Below are positions 42,705 to 51,079 of a stretch of 64,000 nucleotides of DNA, piece after piece. The DNA lies in assembly GCF_001556045.1 (NCBI RefSeq), contig NZ_LSIC01000012.1, forward strand, positions 62,001 through 126,000, given 5' to 3'. The notes under the pieces were generated by a model. The model ran no database searches, was not told where the DNA came from, and saw only the letters and a list, made by a program, of their open reading frames with translations. Source of the stretch: Bradyrhizobium sp. CCH5-F6 (GTDB lineage Bacteria; Pseudomonadota; Alphaproteobacteria; Rhizobiales; Xanthobacteraceae). The position numbers and the translations under genes are program-made. Positions within the stretch are counted from its first letter, which is position 1, and every line of letters starts with the position of its first letter.

Positions 42705-44550
42705 TTTTCTTCACCAGAGCGGGTTGGTCCTGAGCTTGGTCGTGAGCTTGGTCGTGAAGGTCCTGGCGCAGCGCCGGCGTCAGCGTCGCGATCTTGCTCT
42801 CGGCCGGCCTGACTTGCGGCGGCGTGTAGACGAGCGGCAGCTTGACGGTGACGGCGGTGCCCTCTCCTAACCTGCTTTGTACCGTCAATTCGCCGAGATG
42901 CAACGATACGAGGCTCTTCACGATCGAAAGTCCGAGACCAGTGCCCTCGTGACGGCGCTGATAGGTCTTGCCGGCCTGAAAGAACGGCGCGCCGATGCGT
43001 TTGAGGTCGTCGGGTGCGATGCCGACGCCGGTGTCGCTGACGCGCAGCATCAGCTGCGAACCCGACACAGCGGCCGATACGTTGACTTGGCCGCCGCGCT
43101 CGGTGAACTTGATCGCATTGGCGACGAGGTTGAGCACGATCTGCTTGAACGCCCTGGGATCACCGGTCATGACGGGCAGGTCCTGCGGCGCGTCGGTGAT
43201 CAGGTCGATGCCGTTCTCCCGCGCCTTCAGCGCCAGCAGATTGCAGCAATGGAGCAGCGATGCGCGCGGCGCGAACGGCTCGGAGGCAATCTCGAAATTG
43301 CCCGATTCCATCTTCGACATGTCCAGAATGCCGTTGACGACCGACAGCAGATGCTGGCCGGAATCGTTGATGAGCTCGGCGTATTCCTTGCGCTGGGCAG
43401 CACCCAGCATCAAGGTCTGCTCCTGCGCGATCATCTCGGAGAAGCCGATGATGGCGTTGAGCGGCGTGCGCAACTCGTGGCTCATGGTGGCGAGGAAGCG
43501 GGTCTTGGCGGCATCGGCCGCCTCGGCGGCGCTGCGGGCCTGATCCAGCGCCTGCTCCGACAGCTTGCGGTCGGTGACGTCGCGCATCACGGCGACGACT
43601 TCGACCTCCTGCGTGACGTCGCGAGCACTGTCCTGGTCGAGCGGGCGGCAGCGCATCTCGACCCAGATGAAATCGACCTCACCTCGTTCGGAACCGGCGG
43701 GCTCCCGCCGCAGCCGGAACTCGACGCTGCGCACGTCGCCGCGCGCGGCCTCGGAGAGTGCCGTGAGATAGGCCGGCCGATCGGCGACATGGACGCGGTC
43801 GAACAGGCCATGGCCGAGCAGTTGCGCCACCTGCATGCCGAGCATGGCTTCCACCGCAGGCGAGATGAACTGCACCGCGCCATTGCGCCGATGCCGCGAG
43901 ATGACGTCGCTCATGTTGCGCGCCAGCAGGCGATAGCGTTCCTCCTCGCGCGACAACAGCGCGACGCTGGTGCGCGCGAGCGATTCCGCGCCGAAGGCGA
44001 GGCCTCCGGCATAGAGAGTCGCGGACGCGATGCCGAAGGCCATCAGCACGCCGCGCTCGGCCGCGCCCGGCTCCTCCACCGGGAGCCAACCGAGCTGGCT
44101 GAACAGGATCAGCATCCCTGCGCAGGACAGCGCGAGCAGCGAGGCGAAAGCCGCGACCCGGCGCGAGGCCGACAGAGCAGCTTCGAGGGGAACTACGACC
44201 AGCCAGACCGCGGCGAATGATTCGATGCCGCCCGTCGTGACCGCCACCGCCATGATCAGCCCGGCGAGCGCCAGCGACGACAGCACATGCGCGCCCTCAT
44301 AGCGGCCGGTGCGCGACAGGAACCAGGACAACATGATCGGCGCGATCAGCCACGCGAAGGCCGCGACCTCGATCGCGCTCGGCGCGCCGCGCATGGCGAG
44401 ATAGACCGGAAATGCGGCAAAGGCGGCCAGGCTGCCGAGCAGCCGCGGCGCCATGAAGGCACGATGGCGCGCTCGCATCAGCGCATCGTAGCGCGCGGAG
44501 GGATGCAGCAGTGCATCGAGACAATCGCGGATGATACTCAAAACTGTCAC
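42697..44550 (-). CDS. PAS-domain sensor histidine kinase, DivJ/PleC-like
   Basis: A 617-aa inner-membrane kinase: about six TM helices (residues 35-190), a PAS domain (about 205-330; RNMSDVISRHRRNGAVQFIS), HisKA with ATMSHELRTPLNAIIGFSEM and SGQHLLSVVNGILDMSKMES, and an HATPase domain (NLVANAIKFTE, DTGVGIAPDDLKRI, GTGLGLSIVKSLV). The dimerisation sequence resembles the PleC/DivJ group that acts on DivK and controls the CtrA phosphorelay, so that is the favoured assignment; no receiver is adjacent. A CtrA-like TTAA-N7-CTAA lies upstream. The tail is Gln/Asp-His rich (HDQAHDQAQ). Confidence 0.85.
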   Translation of the reverse strand: MTVLSIIRDCLDALLHPSARYDALMRARHRAFMAPRLLGSLAAFAAFPVYLAMRGAPSAIEVAAFAWLIAPIMLSWFLSRTGRYEGAHVLSSLALAGLIMAVAVTTGGIESFAAVWLVVVPLEAALSASRRVAAFASLLALSCAGMLILFSQLGWLPVEEPGAAERGVLMAFGIASATLYAGGLAFGAESLARTSVALLSREEERYRLLARNMSDVISRHRRNGAVQFISPAVEAMLGMQVAQLLGHGLFDRVHVADRPAYLTALSEAARGDVRSVEFRLRREPAGSERGEVDFIWVEMRCRPLDQDSARDVTQEVEVVAVMRDVTDRKLSEQALDQARSAAEAADAAKTRFLATMSHELRTPLNAIIGFSEMIAQEQTLMLGAAQRKEYAELINDSGQHLLSVVNGILDMSKMESGNFEIASEPFAPRASLLHCCNLLALKARENGIDLITDAPQDLPVMTGDPRAFKQIVLNLVANAIKFTERGGQVNVSAAVSGSQLMLRVSDTGVGIAPDDLKRIGAPFFQAGKTYQRRHEGTGLGLSIVKSLVSLHLGELTVQSRLGEGTAVTVKLPLVYTPPQVRPAESKIATLTPALRQDLHDQAHDQAQDQPALVKKSA

Positions 44551-44961
44551 GGGTCTCGCGCTTCGGCTCGATCGTCTTTTGAAGACGCGCCGGAACGCCT
44601 CCTTATCGTTGAGCCACCGTGTCAGAGCGACCTTAAACGAGTGCTAAGGCGACGCCGCGTGCGGCCGGACGCCGGGGCATCGCGGGGCTTTTTAGACGAT
44701 TTGACGACGTCTTCGCTGCAGATGGTGAACACAGGGTTTCACCTTCGTCCGCATGGTTTCGAATTGGTGGATGCGAGGCAGCCCGGCAGAATCAAGGCCG
44801 CGACGTCAATCGAATATTTACGGAAACGACGATCCCGAAGAATTCTGCGTAAATTTTCCGCGAATTAAGCTCAAGGCAATCACTTGCGATTTATCGAGAG
44901 TTGCTAGGTCCGCCCATCCGCGGAGATCGCCGCGGACGGGATCGAACGTACAGGTCGCAAG
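44551..44961. other. 411-bp intergenic region upstream of the sensor kinase and DUF5330 genes
   Basis: Divergent promoter region with no supported gene. It contains the TTAA-N7-CTAA element at 44633-44647 and an AT-rich stretch (44814-44875) in which a promoter for the DUF5330/SufE genes is likely, but no exact hexamers are convincing. Confidence 0.55.
44633..44647. promoter_or_regulatory. CtrA-like site TTAA-N7-CTAA upstream of the sensor kinase
   Basis: Seven of eight bases match the CtrA full site; it lies 83 bp before the kinase start codon on the minus strand. Suggestive because this kinase resembles regulators of the CtrA pathway. Confidence 0.35.
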
Positions 44962-45405
44962 ATGCGCTTTCTGCTTCGCATCACATTCTGGCTCGGGCTG
45001 GTGCTGGTGCTCCTGCCGCGGGACAAGACGCCCGAATCGGAGAAGCTGCCGCAGATCGGCGCTGCCGATGCGGTGCAGGCTGCGACTGCGGCCGTCTCCG
45101 ACATGACCCAGTTCTGCAAGCGCCAGCCGACCGCCTGCGAGGTCGGCGGACAGGCCGCGTCCATCATCGGCCAGCGCGCCCAGGACGGTGCAAAGAAGCT
45201 CTACCAGATCATCAACGACAAGAAAGAGCAGATCACCAACGAGAAGAACGACGGCAACAAGAACGATCACAAGAAGGCGCCCGACCATACCGGCTCGATC
45301 GCGATGGCCGGCGAAGGCGACGTTGCCTCGAGCGAGGCGCCGCGCGACACGCTGACCCAGGACGACCTCGCGCTGGAATGGCGCGGACCGCAGCCTGCAA
45401 ATTAG
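44962..45405 (+). CDS. DUF5330 family protein
   Basis: A 147-aa protein with an N-terminal TM or signal helix (MRFLLRITFWLGLVLVLLP), then the DUF5330 core with AAVSDMTQFCKRQPTACEVG. The two Cys may form a disulfide in the periplasm. The tail is charged and disordered (NEKNDGNKNDHKK). It is upstream of sufE on the same strand. Common in rhizobia; function unknown. Confidence 0.85.
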   Translation: MRFLLRITFWLGLVLVLLPRDKTPESEKLPQIGAADAVQAATAAVSDMTQFCKRQPTACEVGGQAASIIGQRAQDGAKKLYQIINDKKEQITNEKNDGNKNDHKKAPDHTGSIAMAGEGDVASSEAPRDTLTQDDLALEWRGPQPAN

Positions 45406-45517
45406 ACACGCTGCGCGCTGAAAGGGGCGACCGGCTCCACACGAGCCAAAAGCCTATTCCCTATCGATTTCACGCTCTCGCGTCCCTATATTGGCCCGAA
45501 CGGGAACACGGGCCAGC

Positions 45518-45946
45518 ATGACCACGATCGACGAAATCAGGGACAATTTCGAGCTTCTGGACGAGTGGGACGACCGCTACCGGTACGTCATCGAACTCGG
45601 CCGTACCCTGGAACCGATGCCGGAGGCCGAGCACTCCGCCGCGAACAAGGTGCAAGGCTGCGTCAGCCAGGTCTGGCTCCAGAAGCTGGTCGACCGCAGC
45701 GGCGGCGAACCGATCCTGAAATATCGCGGCGACAGCGACGCGCATATCGTGCGCGGGCTGGTCGCGATCGTGCTCGCGCTCTATTCGGGCCGCACGCCGC
45801 AGCAGATCCTCGACACCGACGCAATCGCGGTGTTCAACGAGTTCGGCTTTCGCGATCATCTGACGCCGCAGCGCTCGAACGGCCTGCGCTCGATGGTCGA
45901 GCGCATCAAGACCGACGCGAAGGAAGCGCTGGCGGCAGCCTCATAA
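45518..45946 (+). CDS. sufE: cysteine desulfuration protein SufE
   Basis: A 142-aa SufE. It accepts sulfur from the desulfurase SufS and passes it to the Fe-S scaffold. The active Cys48 lies in NKVQGCVSQVW; RGLVAIVLALYSGRTPQQIL and EFGFRDHLTPQRSNGLRSM are the conserved C-terminal segments. The ATG at 45518 gives the family start (MTTIDEIRDNFELLDEW). It is unlinked to other suf genes here, as is usual in this group. Confidence 0.93.
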   Translation: MTTIDEIRDNFELLDEWDDRYRYVIELGRTLEPMPEAEHSAANKVQGCVSQVWLQKLVDRSGGEPILKYRGDSDAHIVRGLVAIVLALYSGRTPQQILDTDAIAVFNEFGFRDHLTPQRSNGLRSMVERIKTDAKEALAAAS

Positions 45947-45951
45947 GAGGC

Positions 45952-46368
45952 TTACTTCCGCTTCCGCTGCTGCTGTCCCAGCCCCATCTGCTTCGCCAAT
46001 TGCGAGCGCGCCACCGCGTAGTTCGGCGCGACCATGGGATAGTCGGCCGGCAAGCCCCATTTCTCGCGGTACTGCTCCGGCGTCATGTTGTACTTCGTGC
46101 GCAGATGGCGCTTGAGCGACTTGAAGCGCCTGCCGTCTTCCAGGCAGATCAGATAGTCCGGCGCGATCGACTTCTTCAGCGACACTGCCGGCTTCGCCGG
46201 CTCCAGCGGTGCCGTCTCGGTCCGGCCCGACGAGACCCGCACCAAGGCGCCATGCACCTGGCTGATCAGGTTCGGAATCTCGGCCGCCGGCGTCGGATTG
46301 TTGCTGAGATAGGCCGACACGATGCTCGCCGTCAGCTCGACGAAATTCTTTGCACCCGCATCCGACAT
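45952..46368 (-). CDS. mucR: MucR/Ros family transcriptional regulator
   Basis: A 138-aa regulator of the Ros/MucR family, which binds AT-rich DNA as an H-NS-like oligomer and controls surface polysaccharides, symbiosis and cell cycle genes. The ATG at 46368 starts MSDAGAKNFVELTASIVSAY, the oligomerisation part, with AAAGGACGGG upstream. The zinc-finger-like core reads CLEDGRRFKSLKRHL then TKYNMTPEQYREKW. Relative to Ros the second Cys is Asp and the second His is Tyr, so zinc may not be bound. It is convergent with sufE. Confidence 0.92.
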   Translation of the reverse strand: MSDAGAKNFVELTASIVSAYLSNNPTPAAEIPNLISQVHGALVRVSSGRTETAPLEPAKPAVSLKKSIAPDYLICLEDGRRFKSLKRHLRTKYNMTPEQYREKWGLPADYPMVAPNYAVARSQLAKQMGLGQQQRKRK

Positions 46369-46907
46369 GCGCCCGTCCTTTCTCAAGCCTGCATCCGACG
46401 GGATTGACGACGGCAAAGTATTCCGTGTCAACAATACATTCGAGGGAAACCGGACGACTGGCGAGGATACGCCGATTACTGCTGAACCGCGCCGCTTTAC
46501 TTAGAGCACGGCGGCCTCAACCGCGCTGGTCGAGATGGGCGCGGAGTTCGTCGATCGAGGCAAAGCGCATCATGCCTTCCGGCATCTGCGCCTCGATCGA
46601 GCCGTCGGAATAGAGCGAATAAGCCATGCCGTCGACGACGCCGGATTTGAGCACGGTCACCTGCGGCGGCTCCACGGGTGGCGGCGGTTCAGGTGCAGGC
46701 GGTGGGGCGGCCTCCGCAAATTCCGACGGAGAGCGTGGCGGACGGCGAGAAGCGGCCGGCGGCTCCGGCGGCCGCACGCGGTCCGGCTTCGGCCAGGCAG
46801 CATCAAAGCTCGCAGGCGGAGTGTTCGCGGCCTGGCTGGGCTCCGCAGGCGGTTGCGGCGGTGCACCTTCGGTCGTCTTCGCGTCCGCGCGCTCGCGCTC
46901 CTTGCGC

Positions 46908-46940
46908 GAGGTCGAAGCGAACAGCAGGTTGCGCCGGCGC
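46908..46940. repeat. 33-bp inverted repeat, left arm
   Basis: It is the exact reverse complement of 47065-47097. In the gene it encodes RRRNLLFASTS, and it fits the reading frame of the surrounding protein, so this is probably the original copy. Confidence 0.9.
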
Positions 46941-47064
46941 GACGTTTCCTGAGCGGGGGACGGCGTGGGAGCTTCCGGCTCCTGCACTGCCTCGACGCGC
47001 GGACGCTCGCGCGCAGCAGCTTCGCTCTGCCACGGCGGCGGACTTGCGGACGGCGGTGACGGCG

Positions 47065-47097
47065 GCGCCGGCGCAACCTGCTGTTCGCTTCGACCTC
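47065..47097. repeat. 33-bp inverted repeat, right arm (probably inserted copy)
   Basis: Perfect inverted copy of 46908-46940, separated by 124 bp. In the gene's frame it reads EVEANSRLRRR, which breaks the protein: the downstream Pro-rich part continues in another frame. Flanking bases differ immediately outside both arms. Confidence 0.9.
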
Positions 47098-47361
47098 TCC
47101 AGGCACGGCGAGGCCCGGCAGCACGGGCCTGACCCGAACCTCGGACGGCGCGACCACACCGGCCAGCCGGCGCGCGATGCCCTTGAGCTCGAGCAGCACC
47201 AGATGCAGGCCCACCAGTAACATTCCGGAGCAGACGCCGATGGTGCCCGAGATTATGAGAGTACCACCGAGGCTGAACTCCCTGATCGTCAGGCCGAAAA
47301 TGATCGCAAGGAACCCCGCCAGGAAGGCGCAAATCCCCACGATCAGGAAAGCCAAATTCAT

Positions 47362-47674
47362 CGAACTCACCCCCGGCCGCGCATCCACACGCGACAACCG
47401 CTGCACCACGATATCGTCATACGGTGTTCCACGCCAACGACCAATTGCAGGCGGTGTTCCTAAAGGGAGGGAAATCAGAGACTTATTCACATTCCCTTCA
47501 GCTCCGGCTCGCTACTGCTGAGACTGGCCTCGAGTAACGGGAATTGCTGCGCCGCATCAGGAATTTAGCCATAATGCCCAATTACTTGGTAATGGAACTG
47601 CGCTATACGGAGTCCCGGGAGCAGGCCCGCGCGCACGAGCAGGGTCAAGAGGGGATTCCGGGGCACCGATAGCC
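47362..47674. other. 313-bp intergenic region, nothing recognised
   Basis: It lies between the divergent broken gene and the glycosyltransferase gene. It includes a short ATATCGTCATACGG stretch and TTCCTAAAGGGAGGG, but no convincing promoter pair, repeat or RNA. Confidence 0.5.
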
Positions 47675-49324
47675 ATGACATCCATCACGACTTCGGCGAT
47701 CGACACGCCCTTGCGGCGCTCGGTCGAGCGGACTTGCGACGATCTCGCCATGCTGGTGCTTGCCGCGGTCGCCGTGATCGCAGGCCTCACCTTCCGCGAT
47801 TACGGGCTCGGCTGGGACGATTACACCCACGCAGAATACGCCGACCTGCTGCTCCGCATGTTCGGTTCCGGTTTCAAGGACACCGCCGCGCTCTCGTTCG
47901 CCAATCTCTACATGTATGGCGGCGGCTTCGACATGGTCGCGGCCCTGCTCCACAAAGTCATTCCGCTCGAGCTGTTCGAGACGCGCCGCCTGCTCGGCGC
48001 CGTCGTCGGCGTGATCGGCCTCGCCGTGACCTGGCGGCTCGGCCGCCGCATCGGCGGCCCTCTTGCGGGTCTTGCATCGCTCCTGCTGCTCGCGCTGTGC
48101 CCGATCTTCTACGGCCACATGTTCATGAACCCGAAGGATGCGCCCTTCGCGGTGGCCATGATCATCCTGATGCTCGGCCTCGTCCGGCTCGCCGAGGAAT
48201 ATCCGCAGCCGTCGCCGCGCACGATCCTCATTGTCGGCCTGGGCGCCGGCCTTTCGCTGGGCTGCCGCGTTCTCGGCGGGCTCGCCTTGGTCTACGCCGT
48301 ACTCGGCTTCATGCCGCTGTTCCTGGAAGAACTGCGCACCGAAGGCCTGCGCGAGTCGGTCCGCCGCTTCGCCCATGTCGTCTATGTGCTGCTGCCCGGC
48401 CTCGTGCTCGGCTACCTCATCATGGGCCTGATCTGGCCGTGGTCGATCATGGAGCCCGGCAATCCCTTCGAGGCGCTGACCTATTTCTCGCACTTCTTCG
48501 AGAAGCCGTGGAAGGAGATGTTCGACGGCGCGATCGTATCCGTGCCCGACATGCCCTGGTCCTATCTGCCGACGCTGTTCGCACTGCAGCTGCCCGAGGT
48601 GATGCTGGTTTTGATGGCCGGCGCCGTGATCGGCACCTTCGCGATGCTGCCGCGCCACAAGGTTCCGGCGCGCCGCAAGACGATCCTCCTGATGCTGACG
48701 CTTGCCGCAACCCTGCCGCTCGTGATCGCCATGGTGAAGCGGCCGGCGCTGTACAACGGCATCCGCCATTTCGTCTTCGTGATCCCGCCGATGGCGGTGC
48801 TCGGCGGCGTCGCCTTCGCCTGGACGATGGAGCGCCTGCGCGCCAATCACCGGACATGGCAGCCGGTCGTGCTCGCGGCCTTCTGCTTCGGCCTGGCGGT
48901 CTCGCTCGCCGAGATGATCCGGCTGCACCCCTATCAGTACACGCACTTCAACCACATCGCCGGCACCGTGCGCGGCGCCGACAACCGTTTCATGCTGGAC
49001 TATTGGGGCCTCGCCTTGAAACAGGCCTCGGACGAATTGCGCGAGCAACTGGTCGAGCGCCAGGAAGTGCCGCCCACCAATCGCAAATGGAAGGTCGCCG
49101 TCTGCGGTCCGCAGCGGCCCGCGCAGGTCGCGCTCGGCCCCGACTTCACCATCGGCTGGGATTCCAACGCGGCCGATTTTGCGATGACGCTCGGCGAGTT
49201 CTACTGCAAGGGTCTCACCGCGCCCGTCATGGTCGAGATCAAGCGCGACGACGTGGTGTTCGCCCGCGTCTACGACATCCGCGGCCGCAGCATCTCCAGC
49301 CTGCTGTCGATCCCGGCGCCGTAG
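47675..49324 (+). CDS. GT-C membrane glycosyltransferase (GT39/83-like)
   Basis: A 549-aa polytopic inner-membrane protein, about 11 TM helices. The first periplasmic loop has GLGWDDYTHAEYADLLLRM, where an acidic pair is typical of GT-C catalysis. MFMNPKDAPFAVAM, the second conserved region, follows helix 4. The C-terminal 110 residues are soluble (VAVCGPQRPAQVALGPDFT). GT-C enzymes move sugars from polyprenyl carriers to lipids or proteins in the periplasm; the acceptor is unknown. It stands alone in the same orientation as the aldolase gene. Confidence 0.8.
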   Translation: MTSITTSAIDTPLRRSVERTCDDLAMLVLAAVAVIAGLTFRDYGLGWDDYTHAEYADLLLRMFGSGFKDTAALSFANLYMYGGGFDMVAALLHKVIPLELFETRRLLGAVVGVIGLAVTWRLGRRIGGPLAGLASLLLLALCPIFYGHMFMNPKDAPFAVAMIILMLGLVRLAEEYPQPSPRTILIVGLGAGLSLGCRVLGGLALVYAVLGFMPLFLEELRTEGLRESVRRFAHVVYVLLPGLVLGYLIMGLIWPWSIMEPGNPFEALTYFSHFFEKPWKEMFDGAIVSVPDMPWSYLPTLFALQLPEVMLVLMAGAVIGTFAMLPRHKVPARRKTILLMLTLAATLPLVIAMVKRPALYNGIRHFVFVIPPMAVLGGVAFAWTMERLRANHRTWQPVVLAAFCFGLAVSLAEMIRLHPYQYTHFNHIAGTVRGADNRFMLDYWGLALKQASDELREQLVERQEVPPTNRKWKVAVCGPQRPAQVALGPDFTIGWDSNAADFAMTLGEFYCKGLTAPVMVEIKRDDVVFARVYDIRGRSISSLLSIPAP

Positions 49325-49521
49325 TTTATTCCCTGGTCTCGGGGCTGCACAAGAAAAACGCAGCCGTCGCCTGGATGAGCGCCAGCGACATCCGGGCACC
49401 CCGCATATCGCGTCCGCTCATGCGGGCGACGCTGAACTGCCGCGCCTTTGACCGCCTTGCTGGCAGCCCGCAGCAGGACTAGGTTCGCGCCTCGCAACAA
49501 CGATGTTCGGAGAGATCAGCC

Positions 49522-50301
49522 ATGTCGCCAGCGGAAGCGCGCCTGAGGGAAGTGCCGTCGAACATGACGGAGGCGGAGTGGCAGCAACGGGTCAATCTCG
49601 CCGCCTGCTATCGCCTGGTGGCGCTGTATGGCTGGGACGATCTGGTCGACACTCACATCTCCGCGCGCGTGCCCGGTCCCGACCATCACTTCCTCATCAA
49701 CCCTTACGGACTGATGTTCGAGGAAATCACGGCCTCGAGCCTCGTCAAGGTCGACCTGCACGGCAACCAGCTCTCCGAGAGCGAATACAGCATCAACCCA
49801 GCCGGCTTCACCATCCATTCGGCGATCCACGAGGTGCGCGAGGACGCCATCTGCGTGCTGCATCTCCACACGCTCGACGGCACTGCGGTGTCGAGCAGCG
49901 CGGAAGGCCTGCTGCCGCTGAACCAGACCGCCCAGCTCGTCACCCACGACCTCGCCTATCACGACTATGAAGGCATCGCCCTCGACCATGAAGAGCGGCC
50001 GCGGCTCCAGAAGGACCTCGGCGATCACAACCACATGCTGCTGCGCAATCACGGCACGCTCACGGTCGGCCGCTCGGTCGCGTCCGCATTCGAGCGCATG
50101 TATCACCTCGAGCGCGCCTGCTCGATGCAGGTGCGCACGCGCGCGCTGGGCACGCCGGTCTATCCGGTCGACGACACCGCGATCGACAAGAACACGGAGC
50201 TGCTGTCGAACCGCGACCGCGCCGAGCTGCGCGCGACGAACCTCGTGTGGCCGCCGCTGCTGCGCAAGCTCGACCGCGAGCTGCCGGGCTACCGGTCTTG
50301 A
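49522..50301 (+). CDS. class II aldolase/adducin family protein
   Basis: A 259-aa class II aldolase/adducin domain. The zinc ligands are visible as HLHT (about 114-117) and RNHG near residue 177; DTHISARVPGPDHHFLINPYG is the N-terminal core. FucA/AraD-type enzymes cleave or epimerise sugar phosphates, but this length with the GWDDLVDTHIS motif is the common uncharacterised bacterial group. The ATG at 49522 has GAGAGATCAGCC upstream. A strong terminator follows the gene. Confidence 0.85.
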   Translation: MSPAEARLREVPSNMTEAEWQQRVNLAACYRLVALYGWDDLVDTHISARVPGPDHHFLINPYGLMFEEITASSLVKVDLHGNQLSESEYSINPAGFTIHSAIHEVREDAICVLHLHTLDGTAVSSSAEGLLPLNQTAQLVTHDLAYHDYEGIALDHEERPRLQKDLGDHNHMLLRNHGTLTVGRSVASAFERMYHLERACSMQVRTRALGTPVYPVDDTAIDKNTELLSNRDRAELRATNLVWPPLLRKLDRELPGYRS

Positions 50302-50357
50302 GCTTCGGGGGATTTCGTGTAGGGTAGCTCTCAACACCCTCTGCACGTCTTGGAATG

Positions 50358-50388
50358 AAACGCCGCCCAATTCCGGGCGGCGTTTTTG
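50358..50388 (+). terminator. strong rho-independent terminator
   Basis: An 11-bp perfect stem (AAACGCCGCCC at 50358-50368 with GGGCGGCGTTT at 50375-50385), a 6-base loop and a T run. It ends the class II aldolase transcript; the A run on the other side makes it work for the convergent DUF1349 gene as well. Confidence 0.9.
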
Positions 50389-50415
50389 TTTGAATGCAAC
50401 GCGCTGGCGGCTCCC

Positions 50416-51000
50416 TCAGCTCAGGTCGTGCAAAGGCCTACCAAGCGGCGGCGACAGACGAAAGCTTGTGAACAGGACCTTCAGCCCATCCCGCTCGGGC
50501 GTGCAGGCCATCGGCCCGACAAGATAGGAGCTTGCCATTGGGAATGGAGCCAGCCGCATCAGCGGCCAAAGGTTGCCGTCAGCCGAAATCTGCAACCGAA
50601 GCACACCCTTGTCGACGGTTGCGCGTACCCAAAAGTCGCTGGCATCGTTTTGATACGGTGCAGTCGTCCAGTCGGAACGCTCGTCCGTCAACACGCTCCC
50701 AAGCATGGCCTGTCCGTCCGAGAACTCAATCCCGGCCTTGACCCAATGCCGCTCGTCGATGCGAACCATGATGCCCGCTTGATCGTAGAGCTGCCGAAAG
50801 TCGCTCTGGACGTGTAGTTCGGCGGTGAAAGCCTCGCCAGTCGGAAAACCAAGGAAATGCCCGCTGTCGCGATTGAAGCCATAATGCGTCTCGCGCCAGA
50901 AATCGCTGGCCTTGTCGGTAACGATTTCAAGGCTGTCGCCTTCCGCGGCCCATCTCTTCGGTTCGTTCAGCCACAAACCATCGGCTCTGCCGAGAATCAT
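50416..51000 (-). CDS. DUF1349 family protein
   Basis: A 194-aa beta-sandwich protein of the DUF1349 (concanavalin-like) group: LEIVTDKASDFWRETHYGF, then FTAELHVQSDFRQLYDQAGI and VRIDERHWVKAGIEF, then DFWVRATVDKGVLRLQISAD. GAGG lies before the ATG at 51000. Such domains resemble carbohydrate-binding lectin-like folds and are found alone in many soil bacteria; role unknown. It is downstream of the dipeptidase by position only, with 79 bp between. Confidence 0.85.
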   Translation of the reverse strand: MILGRADGLWLNEPKRWAAEGDSLEIVTDKASDFWRETHYGFNRDSGHFLGFPTGEAFTAELHVQSDFRQLYDQAGIMVRIDERHWVKAGIEFSDGQAMLGSVLTDERSDWTTAPYQNDASDFWVRATVDKGVLRLQISADGNLWPLMRLAPFPMASSYLVGPMACTPERDGLKVLFTSFRLSPPLGRPLHDLS

Positions 51001-51079
51001 TTCAAACCTCGATTGAACGTTGGTGGCGGCCGGACTTTGTCGAAGCTGGCATTTTGCAAAGCTCTCAGCTTGCAAGCCC

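Larger units (their letters stand above)
46517..47361 (-). pseudogene. frameshifted gene for a membrane-anchored Pro-rich hypothetical protein
   Basis: The 5' part (from the ATG at 47361) encodes two hydrophobic helices (MNLAFLIVGICAFLAGFLAI, IISGTIGVCSGMLLVGLHLV) and continues to RVRPVLPGLAVPG. The natural continuation (APPSPPSASPPPW... RRRNLLFASTSRKERER ... FASIDELRAHLDQRG) lies in another frame. The total length is not a multiple of 3. The frame breaks where one arm of a 33-bp inverted repeat begins. So it is broken, or the assembly is wrong there. Without the break it would be a protein of about 280 aa with a long Pro-rich linker and a short folded C-terminus. Confidence 0.75.

Noticed and set aside
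46908..47097. Phase-variable inversion between the 33-bp repeats
   Set aside because: Turning the 124-bp segment round gives a stop soon after the arm in the reading frame, so neither orientation restores the protein; template switching is the simpler reading.
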